Source: Candidatus Poseidonia sp. (GTDB lineage Archaea; Thermoplasmatota; Poseidoniia; Poseidoniales; Poseidoniaceae). From it: a stretch of DNA of 6,023 bases. Below the pieces are notes generated by a model. It was not told the origin of the DNA and did no database searches. It saw nothing but the letters and a program-made list of their open reading frames with translations. Numbering within the stretch: the first letter of the stretch is position 1; the number at the start of each line of letters is the position of its first letter. The position numbers were made by a program, and so were the translations under genes. The DNA lies in contig DUIU01000137.1 of the NCBI GenBank assembly GCA_013330155.1, positions 5,980-12,002 on the forward strand, in the 5' to 3' direction. Below, one piece after another: positions 1 to 6,023 of this stretch.

Positions 1-686
1 ACCAACGTTTGCATTCCACCGTTCAACGATGCAGTCGCCCCTTTTTGAGGCCTGAACAATGGATAGGTCTGGCTCATTTTGCGCTTGACTTTTGACCATT
101 TGATGGGTGGTTCATCACCGAATCGTGTCATTGACGGCATCAAAAAGTCCGCATCAACGTTGCGAGAAACATCGTTCACAATGCCAAGCGTCATGGCGTC
201 GGCTATGTTTGGAATCGGCATGGTTTCAGCGACTGATTTCTTGCCTTGGCGAGAAGAGCGTACGCCTCGCATGACCTTGAACAGCCCGTGTCGAAGCACC
301 AGCCACGGTGAGAGTTTTCGGCGGCGTCCGCCCGTGTGAACCCAACGGGTCGAGGCAGCAGGATTCGAGGGTTTGAACTGGTCCTGAAGGCCGAGGTCGT
401 CAACCAATCGCCAGAAGGCAGGGTGAGCACGGGTGGCGTTCACGGCCACATCGCACACCCATTCCCCTTGATTCCATGTTTCGATCGTCCCGCCGCACCG
501 GTCGCTTTTCTCAAGAAGTTCAACTTGAACTTCGGGGCGCTTCATCGCCAGCCGGTAAGCGACACACAAACCCGAAAGTCCCGCACCAACCACCGTGATT
601 TTGTTCGCTTTTGTTAGTCCGTCAGCGACCATGAGTGGGCGACGAAGTTCGTCGCCGTACCGAGTCCACTCATCCTCGGAGAACAC
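1..686 (-). CDS. hemY: FAD-dependent protoporphyrinogen oxidase (HemY/PPOX type), 3' end cut by the window
   Basis: The 228 complete visible codons begin a flavoprotein of the amine oxidase / PPOX superfamily. ITVVGAGLSGLCVAYRL (30-46) is a Rossmann fold with Gly34, Gly36 and Gly39. Glu59 in LLEKSDRCGGTI (58-69) is the expected FAD-ribose ligand, followed by the GG motif. LVDDLGLQDQF (94-104) and the late KGATASLNGGMQTLV (215-229) also fit PPOX proteins. The family oxidises protoporphyrinogen IX to protoporphyrin IX, often at the membrane; no membrane segment is seen in this part. The usual glycine-proline after the GG motif is replaced by DVAVNA, and the VSGIYAGD region is not recognisable, so this is a diverged member. 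Position just after hemF is the main argument for substrate. The start is uncertain: GTG 686 (4 bases after hemF, with a Shine-Dalgarno site) is preferred to ATG 632. A different FAD oxidoreductase remains possible. Confidence 0.8.
   Translation of the reverse strand, partial: MFSEDEWTRYGDELRRPLMVADGLTKANKITVVGAGLSGLCVAYRLAMKRPEVQVELLEKSDRCGGTIETWNQGEWVCDVAVNATRAHPAFWRLVDDLGLQDQFKPSNPAASTRWVHTGGRRRKLSPWLVLRHGLFKVMRGVRSSRQGKKSVAETMPIPNIADAMTLGIVNDVSRNVDADFLMPSMTRFGDEPPIKWSKVKRKMSQTYPLFRPQKGATASLNGGMQTL
638..656 (-). repeat. Perfect inverted repeat, 9-bp arms around one central base; possible mRNA hairpin
   Basis: On the minus strand the sequence reads GGCGACGAACTTCGTCGCC. The arms pair perfectly over nine positions around a single centre base. 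In RNA this gives a GC-rich stem of about 7-8 pairs closed by a loop of 3-5 bases. It is not followed by a T-run, so it is not a classical terminator. It lies 6 to 24 bases before ATG 632, or inside the coding region (Gly-Asp-Glu-Leu-Arg-Arg) if GTG 686 is the start. It may be chance within coding sequence, or may tune expression of the oxidase. Confidence 0.6.
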
Positions 687-690
687 ACCA

Positions 691-696
691 TCACCT
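691..696 (-). promoter_or_regulatory. Shine-Dalgarno site AGGTGA supporting the GTG start at 686
   Basis: AGGTGA overlaps the hemF stop codon and ends four bases before GTG 686. It is a good partial match to the anti-Shine-Dalgarno complement. The alternative ATG at 632 has no such purine-rich site; the bases before it are part of an inverted repeat. A 4-base gap also matches the other tight junctions of this operon. Confidence 0.55.
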
Positions 697-1602
697 GTTG
701 ACCCAATCCACCGGTTCACGCAACACCTCAAGCAAGGTGGCCTCTGGAGTTCCGGGTTCAACCTCATGGCCATACTCCCAACGAGCCGTGAGCGGGAGGG
801 ACATCAGAATGCTTTCGATGCGCCCGTTGGTGGTCAGGCCAAACTTTGTTCCACGGTCGTAGACGAGGTTGAACTCCACGTACCGGCCTCGACGCACCTG
901 CTGCCAAAGCTTCTGCTCGGGGGTGTATTCCATGCCCTTCCGTCGTTCAAGAATGGGCATGTAGGCGTCAAGAAAATTCGAGGCGCTGTCCTCGACAAAA
1001 GCAAAGCATGCTTCCTTACTGGTAGCACGAAGGTCATCAAAGAAAATACCACCCACACCGCGGCGTTCACCTCGATGCTTGATGTGAAAATAGGTATCAC
1101 ACCATTGCTTGAAAGCATCGTAATCAGCGACGTCGTGCCGGTCACACGCCGCTTTGAGAACCTGATGGAAGTGAACGGCATCTTCCTCAAAAAGGTAAGA
1201 TGGGGTTAAATCGGCACCGCCTCCAAACCACCAACTGCCCTCAACCATTCCCTCGCCTCGCTCAAAGTAGCGGTAGTTGGCGTGGACCGTTGGTGCCATG
1301 GGGTTGTGGGGATGGAAGACCAGGCTTATCCCAGTGGCAAAGAATTCCAAATCGTCGCCCTCAAGTTCATGACCTCCGCCCATTTTTTCAGCGGCTTCAG
1401 GACTCAGCGTGCCTTGAACGACGCTCACGTTGACGCCTGCTTTCTCAAACAGAGCACCCCCCGAAAAGACGCGGCTTCGGCCTCCTCCACCTTCCTCACG
1501 TGTCCATTCGTCTTCGCGATATGGAACGCCGTCAACCGCTTGAACGGCCGCACAAATGGTGTCTTGGAGGCGATGGACCATGTCCACCATGGTTTGCCTC
1601 AT
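691..1602 (-). CDS. hemF: Oxygen-dependent coproporphyrinogen III oxidase
   Basis: HemF uses O2 to decarboxylate two propionates of coproporphyrinogen III to vinyl groups, giving protoporphyrinogen IX, with no metal or flavin. The 303 residues align over the whole length with E. coli HemF (299) as I recall it. Matches include LQDTIC (12-17), GGGGRSRVF (38-46), GISLVFHPHNP (91-101), VHANYRYF (106-113), WWFGGGADLTPSY (124-136), KHRGERRGVGGIFFDD (175-190), RRGRYVEFNLVYDRGTKFGL (237-256) and GRIESILMSLP (260-270). Conserved His97, His99, His107 and Asp131 are present. ATG 1602 overlaps the hemE stop by ATGA and has GGGTGA (1614-1609) six bases upstream. ATG 1590 is a second possible start, with GAGG (1600-1597) six bases before it, and would remove four residues. 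The oxygen-dependent form, not the radical-SAM HemN/HemZ form, points to aerobic life. The next gene acts on its product. Confidence 0.98.
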   Translation of the reverse strand: MRQTMVDMVHRLQDTICAAVQAVDGVPYREDEWTREEGGGGRSRVFSGGALFEKAGVNVSVVQGTLSPEAAEKMGGGHELEGDDLEFFATGISLVFHPHNPMAPTVHANYRYFERGEGMVEGSWWFGGGADLTPSYLFEEDAVHFHQVLKAACDRHDVADYDAFKQWCDTYFHIKHRGERRGVGGIFFDDLRATSKEACFAFVEDSASNFLDAYMPILERRKGMEYTPEQKLWQQVRRGRYVEFNLVYDRGTKFGLTTNGRIESILMSLPLTARWEYGHEVEPGTPEATLLEVLREPVDWVNR

Positions 1603-2633
1603 ACCGAGTCACCCGTGATCAAGCGTAACACGGCCTCAACGCAATCGATTTGGGCGCCCGGTGCAAAGCCATGACCGAGGTTAAACACATGCCCAGGAGC
1701 TTGTCCTGCTTCATCCAGTACGCGCTGGGCAGCAACCGTGGCGGCCTCGGGTGAGCCATGCATTCGGGACGGGTCGAGGTTGCCTTGGAAGGCAAATTGG
1801 TCCCCGTGTGCTTCACGGTTGGCCCTTAGGTCGTCACGCCAATCAAGCGAAACAGCATCGATGTCCAATGAACGAATGAGGCCGTGAAGATGGCCGCTTC
1901 CCTTGGCGTAGTGAATCAATGGCACTCGGCGTTCTGCCTTTTCTCGGAAGACCTCGATGGCCCGCTGCGTTGCGGGAAGGGCAATCGCTCGATAATCATC
2001 CACCGAGAGCAAACCCGCCCACGTATCAAACAGTTGAACAGCGTCAGCTCCACCGTGGTTCACCTGGTCAGCAAGAAGGTCTCCAACAGCCTCAGCCATT
2101 CGAAACAGGACACGCTGGGACGATTCGAGGTCAGAGAACACCTTGGCACGCGTGTTGTGGAATTCCTTGTCACCCGTCCCACCCGCCAGAAGGTAGAGGG
2201 AGGTGGTCCAAGGGCATCCGGCGAAGCCAAGACGAGCAATGTCGGTGTTGTCCTCTCCGATGGCTCTGAGCGCATCCGCCGCCCACGGTGCGTGTTTGCG
2301 AGCTGAGAAGGTCGTCCAGTCATCCACTTCGTCGAACGTGAATGGGTCAATGCGAATGCCACCGCCGTACTCAACGTCGTAGCCAAAGGCGGGAAGCGGC
2401 GTGAGAATATCACTGAACACGATAGCGGCATCAAGCGTGCCGTAGCGTTGAATGGGCTGCATGGTGATGTTCGTGCAGAGGTCGAGGTCTTGGCATCGTT
2501 CCCAGAAGGAATGTTCGGCCGCCAGTTTCCGATATTCTGGTAGATGTCGGCCGGCTTGACGCATGAACCAGACCGGGGTACGGTCAACGGGTTGACGGTT
2601 CAGCGCCGCCACAATCCGCTCTTTCCCGTTCAT
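1599..2633 (-). CDS. hemE: Uroporphyrinogen decarboxylase
   Basis: This enzyme removes four carboxyl groups from uroporphyrinogen III to give coproporphyrinogen III; it needs no cofactor. With the chosen start it has 344 residues, normal for the family. The N-terminal signature PVWFMRQAGRHLPEYR (20-35) carries substrate-binding Arg25 and Arg29. FSDILTPL (73-80) has Asp75, equivalent to the catalytic Asp86 of human UROD. The second signature GFAGCPWTTSLYLLAGG (136-152) includes Tyr147, matching human Tyr164. NLGHGFAPG (318-326) has His321, matching human His339. Two in-frame GTG codons lie at 2642 and 2639, but ATG 2633 is preferred: GGAG (2645-2642) sits eight bases before it, and the GTGs are inside or too close to that site. 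The start is only two bases after the hemL stop. The end overlaps hemF by ATGA. Confidence 0.97.
   Translation of the reverse strand: MNGKERIVAALNRQPVDRTPVWFMRQAGRHLPEYRKLAAEHSFWERCQDLDLCTNITMQPIQRYGTLDAAIVFSDILTPLPAFGYDVEYGGGIRIDPFTFDEVDDWTTFSARKHAPWAADALRAIGEDNTDIARLGFAGCPWTTSLYLLAGGTGDKEFHNTRAKVFSDLESSQRVLFRMAEAVGDLLADQVNHGGADAVQLFDTWAGLLSVDDYRAIALPATQRAIEVFREKAERRVPLIHYAKGSGHLHGLIRSLDIDAVSLDWRDDLRANREAHGDQFAFQGNLDPSRMHGSPEAATVAAQRVLDEAGQAPGHVFNLGHGFAPGAQIDCVEAVLRLITGDSV
1609..1614 (-). promoter_or_regulatory. Ribosome binding site GGGTGA before hemF ATG 1602
   Basis: GGGTGA, in the last codons of hemE, lies six bases before ATG 1602. A second site, GAGG (1600-1597), lies six bases before ATG 1590. 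Both starts are therefore possible; the ATGA overlap with hemE favours 1602. Confidence 0.45.
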
Positions 2634-2635
2634 GT

Positions 2636-3925
2636 TCACCACTCCAGGGTGGACAGGACGTCGTCCATCGCTTCAACCATTCCCAGAATGTGGCTCTCAT
2701 CGTGCGAAGTGGAAATGAAACCTATCTCGTACGCCGAAGGTGCCAGCATGTAGCCACGCTCCAACAGGGCACGATGAACGTCGGCATAGAGCGCAGCAGC
2801 GTCTTTTGGAATCTGGTCCGCCCGAACCGCCGGCGTTCCGTCTCCCGGAGAGAGCCAAAACAAACTCTCTCGCCGTACCATTCGCATCGGGTGGCCGTGC
2901 TTCTCGAAAACCGCCCCAAGTCGCTCTTCGAGTAGCGCTCCGAGGCGGTCCATGTGCTGATAGGCATCCTTGGAGAGCAGGTCAAGGGTTTTCGCTCCGG
3001 CGGCCATGGCGAGGGGGTTTCCAGAAAGCGTTCCGGCTTGGTACACTGGACCAAGCGGTGAGAGTTGTTCCATAATTTCACTCCGAGCGCCGTAGGCGCC
3101 CACGGGCAGGCCACCACCGATCACTTTGCCGAGGGCGGTCAAATCGGGGGTCACGCCACAGAGGTCGCCATAACTGCCCTCTTGGAAACGGAAACCACTG
3201 ATGACTTCATCAAAGATGAGCAGAGAGCCATGTTGGTCGCATAGCGTGCGAAGACCGTGAAGAAATTCTGGCCGTTGAACCAGCAGGCCGTTGTTGGCCG
3301 GAAGGGGTTCGATGACCACCGCAGCAATTTCGTTGCCGTGTTCGTTGAACAGGTATTCCACGGCTTCCAAATCATCGAGCGGGCAGATGAGGGTCGTGGC
3401 GACCGTGTCGTGTGGAATTCCAGGGCTGCTGGCGATACCAAACGTGGCCAGACCGCTTCCTGAAGAGACCATCAAAGAGTCCACATGCCCGTGATAACAT
3501 CCCTCAAATTTGACCAAAATATCGCGCCCCGTGTAGCCTCGAGCCAGGCGAACGGCGCTCATGACCGCCTCTGTCCCAGACGACACAAAGCGAACTTTGT
3601 CCATGTGAGAAAAGCGTTGTTTGACCCGCTTGGCCAATTCAATCTCACCGAGGTGAGGTGCACCGAACGAGGTGCCATTGAGCATTTTTTCATGCACGGC
3701 CTCAATGATTTCGGGATGGGAGTGGCCGTGGATGAGTGGACCCCATGATTGCACAAAGTCAACCAAGACGTTGCCATCAACGTCGGTAACGTGGGCACCG
3801 GATGCCTTTTCAAAATAAATCGGGTTTCCGTGAACGGATTTGAACGCCCGAACCGGTGAATTCACACCGCCGACCAGATGCGACAGGGCCTCGGTGTGTA
3901 ACAGGTCGGATTTGGTACGGTCCAT
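2636..3925 (-). CDS. hemL: Glutamate-1-semialdehyde 2,1-aminomutase
   Basis: This 429-residue PLP enzyme moves the amino group of glutamate-1-semialdehyde to give 5-aminolevulinate, the last step of the C5 route. The N-terminal GGVNSPVRAF (19-28) is the family hallmark. SSGTEAVMSAVRLAR (115-129) is the PLP-phosphate and gating region, and FEGCYHGHVD (140-149) follows. IFDEVISGFR (237-246) holds the PLP ring-nitrogen Asp239. LGKVIGGGLPVGA (265-277) holds the Schiff-base Lys267, matching the known lysine near 265 in E. coli HemL. QAGTLSGNPLAMAAG follows in the C-terminal half. The stretch after the IEP motif reads LPANNGLL, where many proteobacterial enzymes have VAGNMG; I recall the LPAN form from other bacterial groups. 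The ATG at 3925 lies nine bases after the hemB stop, and a GAGGGGA Shine-Dalgarno-like run (3936-3930) overlaps that stop. Having hemL here implies glutamyl-tRNA reductase is encoded elsewhere. Confidence 0.97.
   Translation of the reverse strand: MDRTKSDLLHTEALSHLVGGVNSPVRAFKSVHGNPIYFEKASGAHVTDVDGNVLVDFVQSWGPLIHGHSHPEIIEAVHEKMLNGTSFGAPHLGEIELAKRVKQRFSHMDKVRFVSSGTEAVMSAVRLARGYTGRDILVKFEGCYHGHVDSLMVSSGSGLATFGIASSPGIPHDTVATTLICPLDDLEAVEYLFNEHGNEIAAVVIEPLPANNGLLVQRPEFLHGLRTLCDQHGSLLIFDEVISGFRFQEGSYGDLCGVTPDLTALGKVIGGGLPVGAYGARSEIMEQLSPLGPVYQAGTLSGNPLAMAAGAKTLDLLSKDAYQHMDRLGALLEERLGAVFEKHGHPMRMVRRESLFWLSPGDGTPAVRADQIPKDAAALYADVHRALLERGYMLAPSAYEIGFISTSHDESHILGMVEAMDDVLSTLEW
2642..2645 (-). promoter_or_regulatory. 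Ribosome binding site GGAG deciding the hemE start
   Basis: GGAG inside the last codons of hemL lies eight bases before ATG 2633, a normal spacing. The two upstream in-frame GTG codons overlap it or follow it by two bases, so it supports the ATG as the real start. Confidence 0.55.
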
Positions 3926-3934
3926 GCAGTCCCC

Positions 3935-4909
3935 TCACGCAATCCACTTCTTCCTCGCCGCCTCTCTGGCGTGGTAGGTGACGATGACACTGGCGCCCGC
4001 TCTTTTGAACGCTGTCAGTACCTCAAGGACCATCGCACGATGGCTGTCGTCATCGCTCCGGGTGTTCATGACCATGGCGTATTCTCCGCTGACGTTGTAA
4101 ACAGCTACAGGGCGAACCACGGTGTCGGCGATTTTTCGAACCACATCGAGGTAAGGAAGACCGGGTTTGACCATGATGATATCGGCGCCCTCAGATTCGT
4201 CGAGGTTGGCCTCCAACATTGCTTCTTCATACCCCGACCGTGGGTCCATTTGGTGGGTAGCTCGATCGCCAAACTCTGGGCTGGACTGGGCGGCATGACG
4301 GAACGGGCCGTAGAAGGAAGAAGCATACTTCACCGAATACGAGAGAAGACCGGTGCTGCTGGCTCCAGCGGCTTCCAACGAGGAACGGATGGCCGAAACC
4401 CGCCCGTCCATCATGTCCGAGGCGCACACATAATCGGCGCCAGCCAACGCGTGAGAAACAGCGATTTTGCAAAGCACATCAACCGACGCATCGTTGACCA
4501 CTTCGCCCTCGTGAACCAATCCACAATGGCCATGGTCGGTGGCCGTGCACAAGCAAACATCGGTCATGACCACGATGCTATCGCCATGGACCGCTTTAAT
4601 TTCGGTAATCGCTCGATGGAGGTGGGAACCGGCATTGTGTGCTTCGCTTGCTTCGGCGTCTTTGGCGTCTGCATGGACCACACCAAACAACATCACCGCT
4701 CGAAGGCCATGGGCGGCGTCTTCCTCAATCGTCTTGAGAAGAACATCCACGGATTGCTGATGGATGCCGGGCATGCCGTGAATGGGGTCATCAATGCCTT
4801 CACCCTCAACCACGAAGTGAGGTTGAACGAGGGAATCAAGCATGCGATCGCTGAACAACAACTGGCGACGGGCGGCCGTCCAACGGTTGATGCGAGGTCG
4901 GATGTTCAT
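3935..4909 (-). CDS. hemB: Delta-aminolevulinic acid dehydratase (porphobilinogen synthase)
   Basis: This 324-residue enzyme condenses two 5-aminolevulinate molecules into porphobilinogen in the cytosol, and its length is normal for the family. Both Schiff-base lysines are present: Lys194 in SYSVKYASSFYGPFR and Lys248 in IMVKPGLPYLD. The metal site reads DVCLCTATDHGHCG, with Cys119, Cys121 and Cys129. This is the zinc-binding three-cysteine type, not the Asp-rich magnesium type. DMMDGRVSAIR (165-175) and the C-terminal YNVSGEYAM (271-279) are also family signatures. The frame runs open another 44 codons upstream to 5041, but that stretch lies inside hemCD and has no HemB similarity, so the ATG at 4909 is chosen. 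It shares ATGA with the hemCD stop and has AGGAAGGG (4923-4916) six bases upstream. The small overlap suggests translational coupling to hemCD. Confidence 0.97.
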   Translation of the reverse strand: MNIRPRINRWTAARRQLLFSDRMLDSLVQPHFVVEGEGIDDPIHGMPGIHQQSVDVLLKTIEEDAAHGLRAVMLFGVVHADAKDAEASEAHNAGSHLHRAITEIKAVHGDSIVVMTDVCLCTATDHGHCGLVHEGEVVNDASVDVLCKIAVSHALAGADYVCASDMMDGRVSAIRSSLEAAGASSTGLLSYSVKYASSFYGPFRHAAQSSPEFGDRATHQMDPRSGYEEAMLEANLDESEGADIIMVKPGLPYLDVVRKIADTVVRPVAVYNVSGEYAMVMNTRSDDDSHRAMVLEVLTAFKRAGASVIVTYHAREAARKKWIA

Positions 4910-6023
4910 CGGTTTCCCTTCCTGTTGCCGTTCCACCATTCCACGAGTGCGTCCGATGTCGGGCCTTTGAGCACCGAAACCTGGCAACCATCGAAATGGT
5001 CGAGTGATTCGATGGTTGCTCGGGCATTGTCCCCCATACAAAGAATGTCGCGCGGGACTTTCAGTCCATTTTTAGCCCAAGAAATGGCTGAAGAAGCGGA
5101 AGAAAGCACAAGCACATCCTCCCCACTTACCTCAACCGAAGCCAGTTCTTTTGGAGCGTTTTCGTAGCCAATCCATGCCTTCACCGAGAAACCAGCCTCT
5201 TGCAGTGCCTCCTCAAAGGCAGGAGAGGCGAGGCTCGACCTTGGCAGGAAAAATGCTGTTGTGGAAGGGAAGTTCTCGGTGATGTAGGTCGCCAGCTGGC
5301 GAGCATTCCGGGCTTTTGCACAGACCGCAACCGTGACGCCGAGCCTGAAACAAGCCCTCGCCGTGCCCTCGCCGATGGCCACCCAAGGAATACGTCCGAT
5401 GTCTGGATTGGAGGCAGCGGCTTGCACGGCACATTTCGCGGCAAAAGGCGAAGTGAGCACCAAGTAAGGCCAGTCCCGTTTGCTGGTGTAGGCACTCAAA
5501 AAATCCTGAGGCCACTGGTCAAATTTCGGCGAAAGGTCAACCACGGGGACGTTTTCCATGTCGATGCCATGGCTGGAAAGCACCAGTGAAATCCGGTCAG
5601 AATTGAGGGTTGAAATGTAGCGGGTTTGCCCGGACGTGAGGTGGACGGTCTTGAGGGATTGTTTGGGGAGTTGAAGGTTCAATTCACTCAACCGTCCAGA
5701 ATAGGAAAACATGGAGAAAGCGCTGCCTTGACAGAAGATTTCACGCCAATTCTCCGGTGAAACTTGGACATGGACTTGCCCCCCTTCCACGCCGATGCCG
5801 GCGGGGTAGAGGCAACCACCACCCGCCTCTTTCAGAAGACGTCGCTCGCCCAGTACATCGGCTTCTGTTGCGGGGTGGTTCAAGACCGACCGTAGCTCAC
5901 TCATCTGCTCAAACCGGTCCGTCAAACAGTGAACGGCGATGGCCCCTTGCCCGGGGGCGGTGGGCCAGTCTTCTTTGGCGATTCTGAACGCAGAGAGCCC
6001 TTCTTTCATCCCATCAAGGGCGC
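4906..6023 (-). CDS. hemCD: Fused hydroxymethylbilane synthase / uroporphyrinogen III synthase (HemC-HemD), 5' end cut by the window
   Basis: The frame is open to the window edge, and the Met at 6009 is internal, because the codons before it (A-L-D-G) continue the HemC pattern. Counting from that Met, the HemC part shows the conserved APGQGA stretch (residues 18-23) and GGGC with Cys66, the position that in this family carries the dipyrromethane cofactor. A HemC C-terminal domain follows to about residue 118. From about 120 to 367 the protein reads as HemD: two alternating alpha/beta lobes with LVLTSPFAA (183-191), VAIGEGTARA (210-219), FLPRSS (254-259), a conserved-looking Tyr282, VLVLSSASSAI (299-309) and a final MGDNARATIE segment. 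HemC polymerises four porphobilinogens; HemD inverts ring D and closes the macrocycle to uroporphyrinogen III. The cytosolic fusion would pass the unstable bilane directly. About 200 N-terminal HemC residues are missing. The stop overlaps the hemB start by ATGA. The HemD half is weakly conserved, as is usual, and is called from pattern and place. Confidence 0.9.
   Translation of the reverse strand, partial: ALDGMKEGLSAFRIAKEDWPTAPGQGAIAVHCLTDRFEQMSELRSVLNHPATEADVLGERRLLKEAGGGCLYPAGIGVEGGQVHVQVSPENWREIFCQGSAFSMFSYSGRLSELNLQLPKQSLKTVHLTSGQTRYISTLNSDRISLVLSSHGIDMENVPVVDLSPKFDQWPQDFLSAYTSKRDWPYLVLTSPFAAKCAVQAAASNPDIGRIPWVAIGEGTARACFRLGVTVAVCAKARNARQLATYITENFPSTTAFFLPRSSLASPAFEEALQEAGFSVKAWIGYENAPKELASVEVSGEDVLVLSSASSAISWAKNGLKVPRDILCMGDNARATIESLDHFDGCQVSVLKGPTSDALVEWWNGNRKGNR

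Noticed and set aside
638..656. The inverted repeat as a rho-independent terminator after hemF
   Set aside because: No T-run follows the stem on the minus strand, and the downstream gene belongs to the same pathway, so termination here is unlikely.
614..691. A 25-codon frame on the minus strand starting at an ATG that overlaps the hemF stop (TGATG)
   Set aside because: It is out of frame with the oxidase, has only a poorly spaced AGG before it, and its peptide shows nothing recognisable. A coupled leader peptide is possible but has no support beyond position.
595..1209. A 204-codon open frame on the plus strand opposite hemF and the oxidase start
   Set aside because: It is antisense to well-supported hemF, with no recognisable motif; judged a shadow of hemF codon use.
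4910..5041. N-terminal extension of HemB by 44 residues from ATG 5041
   Set aside because: The stretch lies entirely inside the HemD coding region in another frame and does not resemble HemB. ATG 4909 with a good ribosome binding site gives the normal HemB length.
3971..5167. A 398-codon open frame on the plus strand opposite hemB and hemCD
   Set aside because: It lies fully antisense to two clearly recognised genes, and its protein shows no family pattern. Long antisense frames are common opposite GC-rich coding sequence with strong codon bias.

Overview
The window is a fully packed piece of a haem (protoporphyrin) biosynthesis operon. All genes lie on the minus strand, so transcription runs from base 6023 towards base 1. 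In transcription order it holds the 3' part of a fused hemC-hemD gene, then complete hemB, hemL, hemE and hemF, and the 5' part of an FAD-dependent oxidase that by position and motifs is protoporphyrinogen oxidase (HemY/PPOX type). The first and last genes are cut by the window edges.

The enzymes work together as follows. HemL makes 5-aminolevulinate from glutamate-1-semialdehyde. HemB condenses two of these into porphobilinogen. The HemC part joins four into hydroxymethylbilane and the HemD part closes the ring to uroporphyrinogen III. HemE decarboxylates this to coproporphyrinogen III, HemF makes protoporphyrinogen IX using O2, and the last gene should oxidise that to protoporphyrin IX. Two steps are not seen: glutamyl-tRNA reductase (hemA) before hemL and ferrochelatase (hemH) at the end. 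They could lie just outside on either side.

Junctions are very tight: a 4-base ATGA overlap (hemCD/hemB), 9 bases (hemB/hemL), 2 bases (hemL/hemE), a 4-base ATGA overlap (hemE/hemF), and 4 or 58 bases (hemF/oxidase, depending on the start). This implies one transcript with translational coupling. I see no promoter, terminator, RNA gene, mobile element or CRISPR inside, and no gene-free stretch over about 60 bases. The one structure outside the ordinary gene pattern is a perfect 9-bp inverted repeat at the start of the oxidase gene.

The organism is likely aerobic, or at least exposed to oxygen, because HemF needs O2. It uses the C5 route to aminolevulinate and the protoporphyrin-dependent branch. 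Base composition is moderately GC-rich, and Shine-Dalgarno-like sequences precede most genes. The proteins look bacterial in type, but the phylum cannot be fixed from this sequence. The gene order with a hemC-hemD fusion resembles what I recall for spirochaetes such as Leptospira. An uncultured marine microbe, including an archaeon with an acquired pathway, is also possible. Overall this is a well-understood pathway in a compact arrangement; I do not see an undescribed system here.
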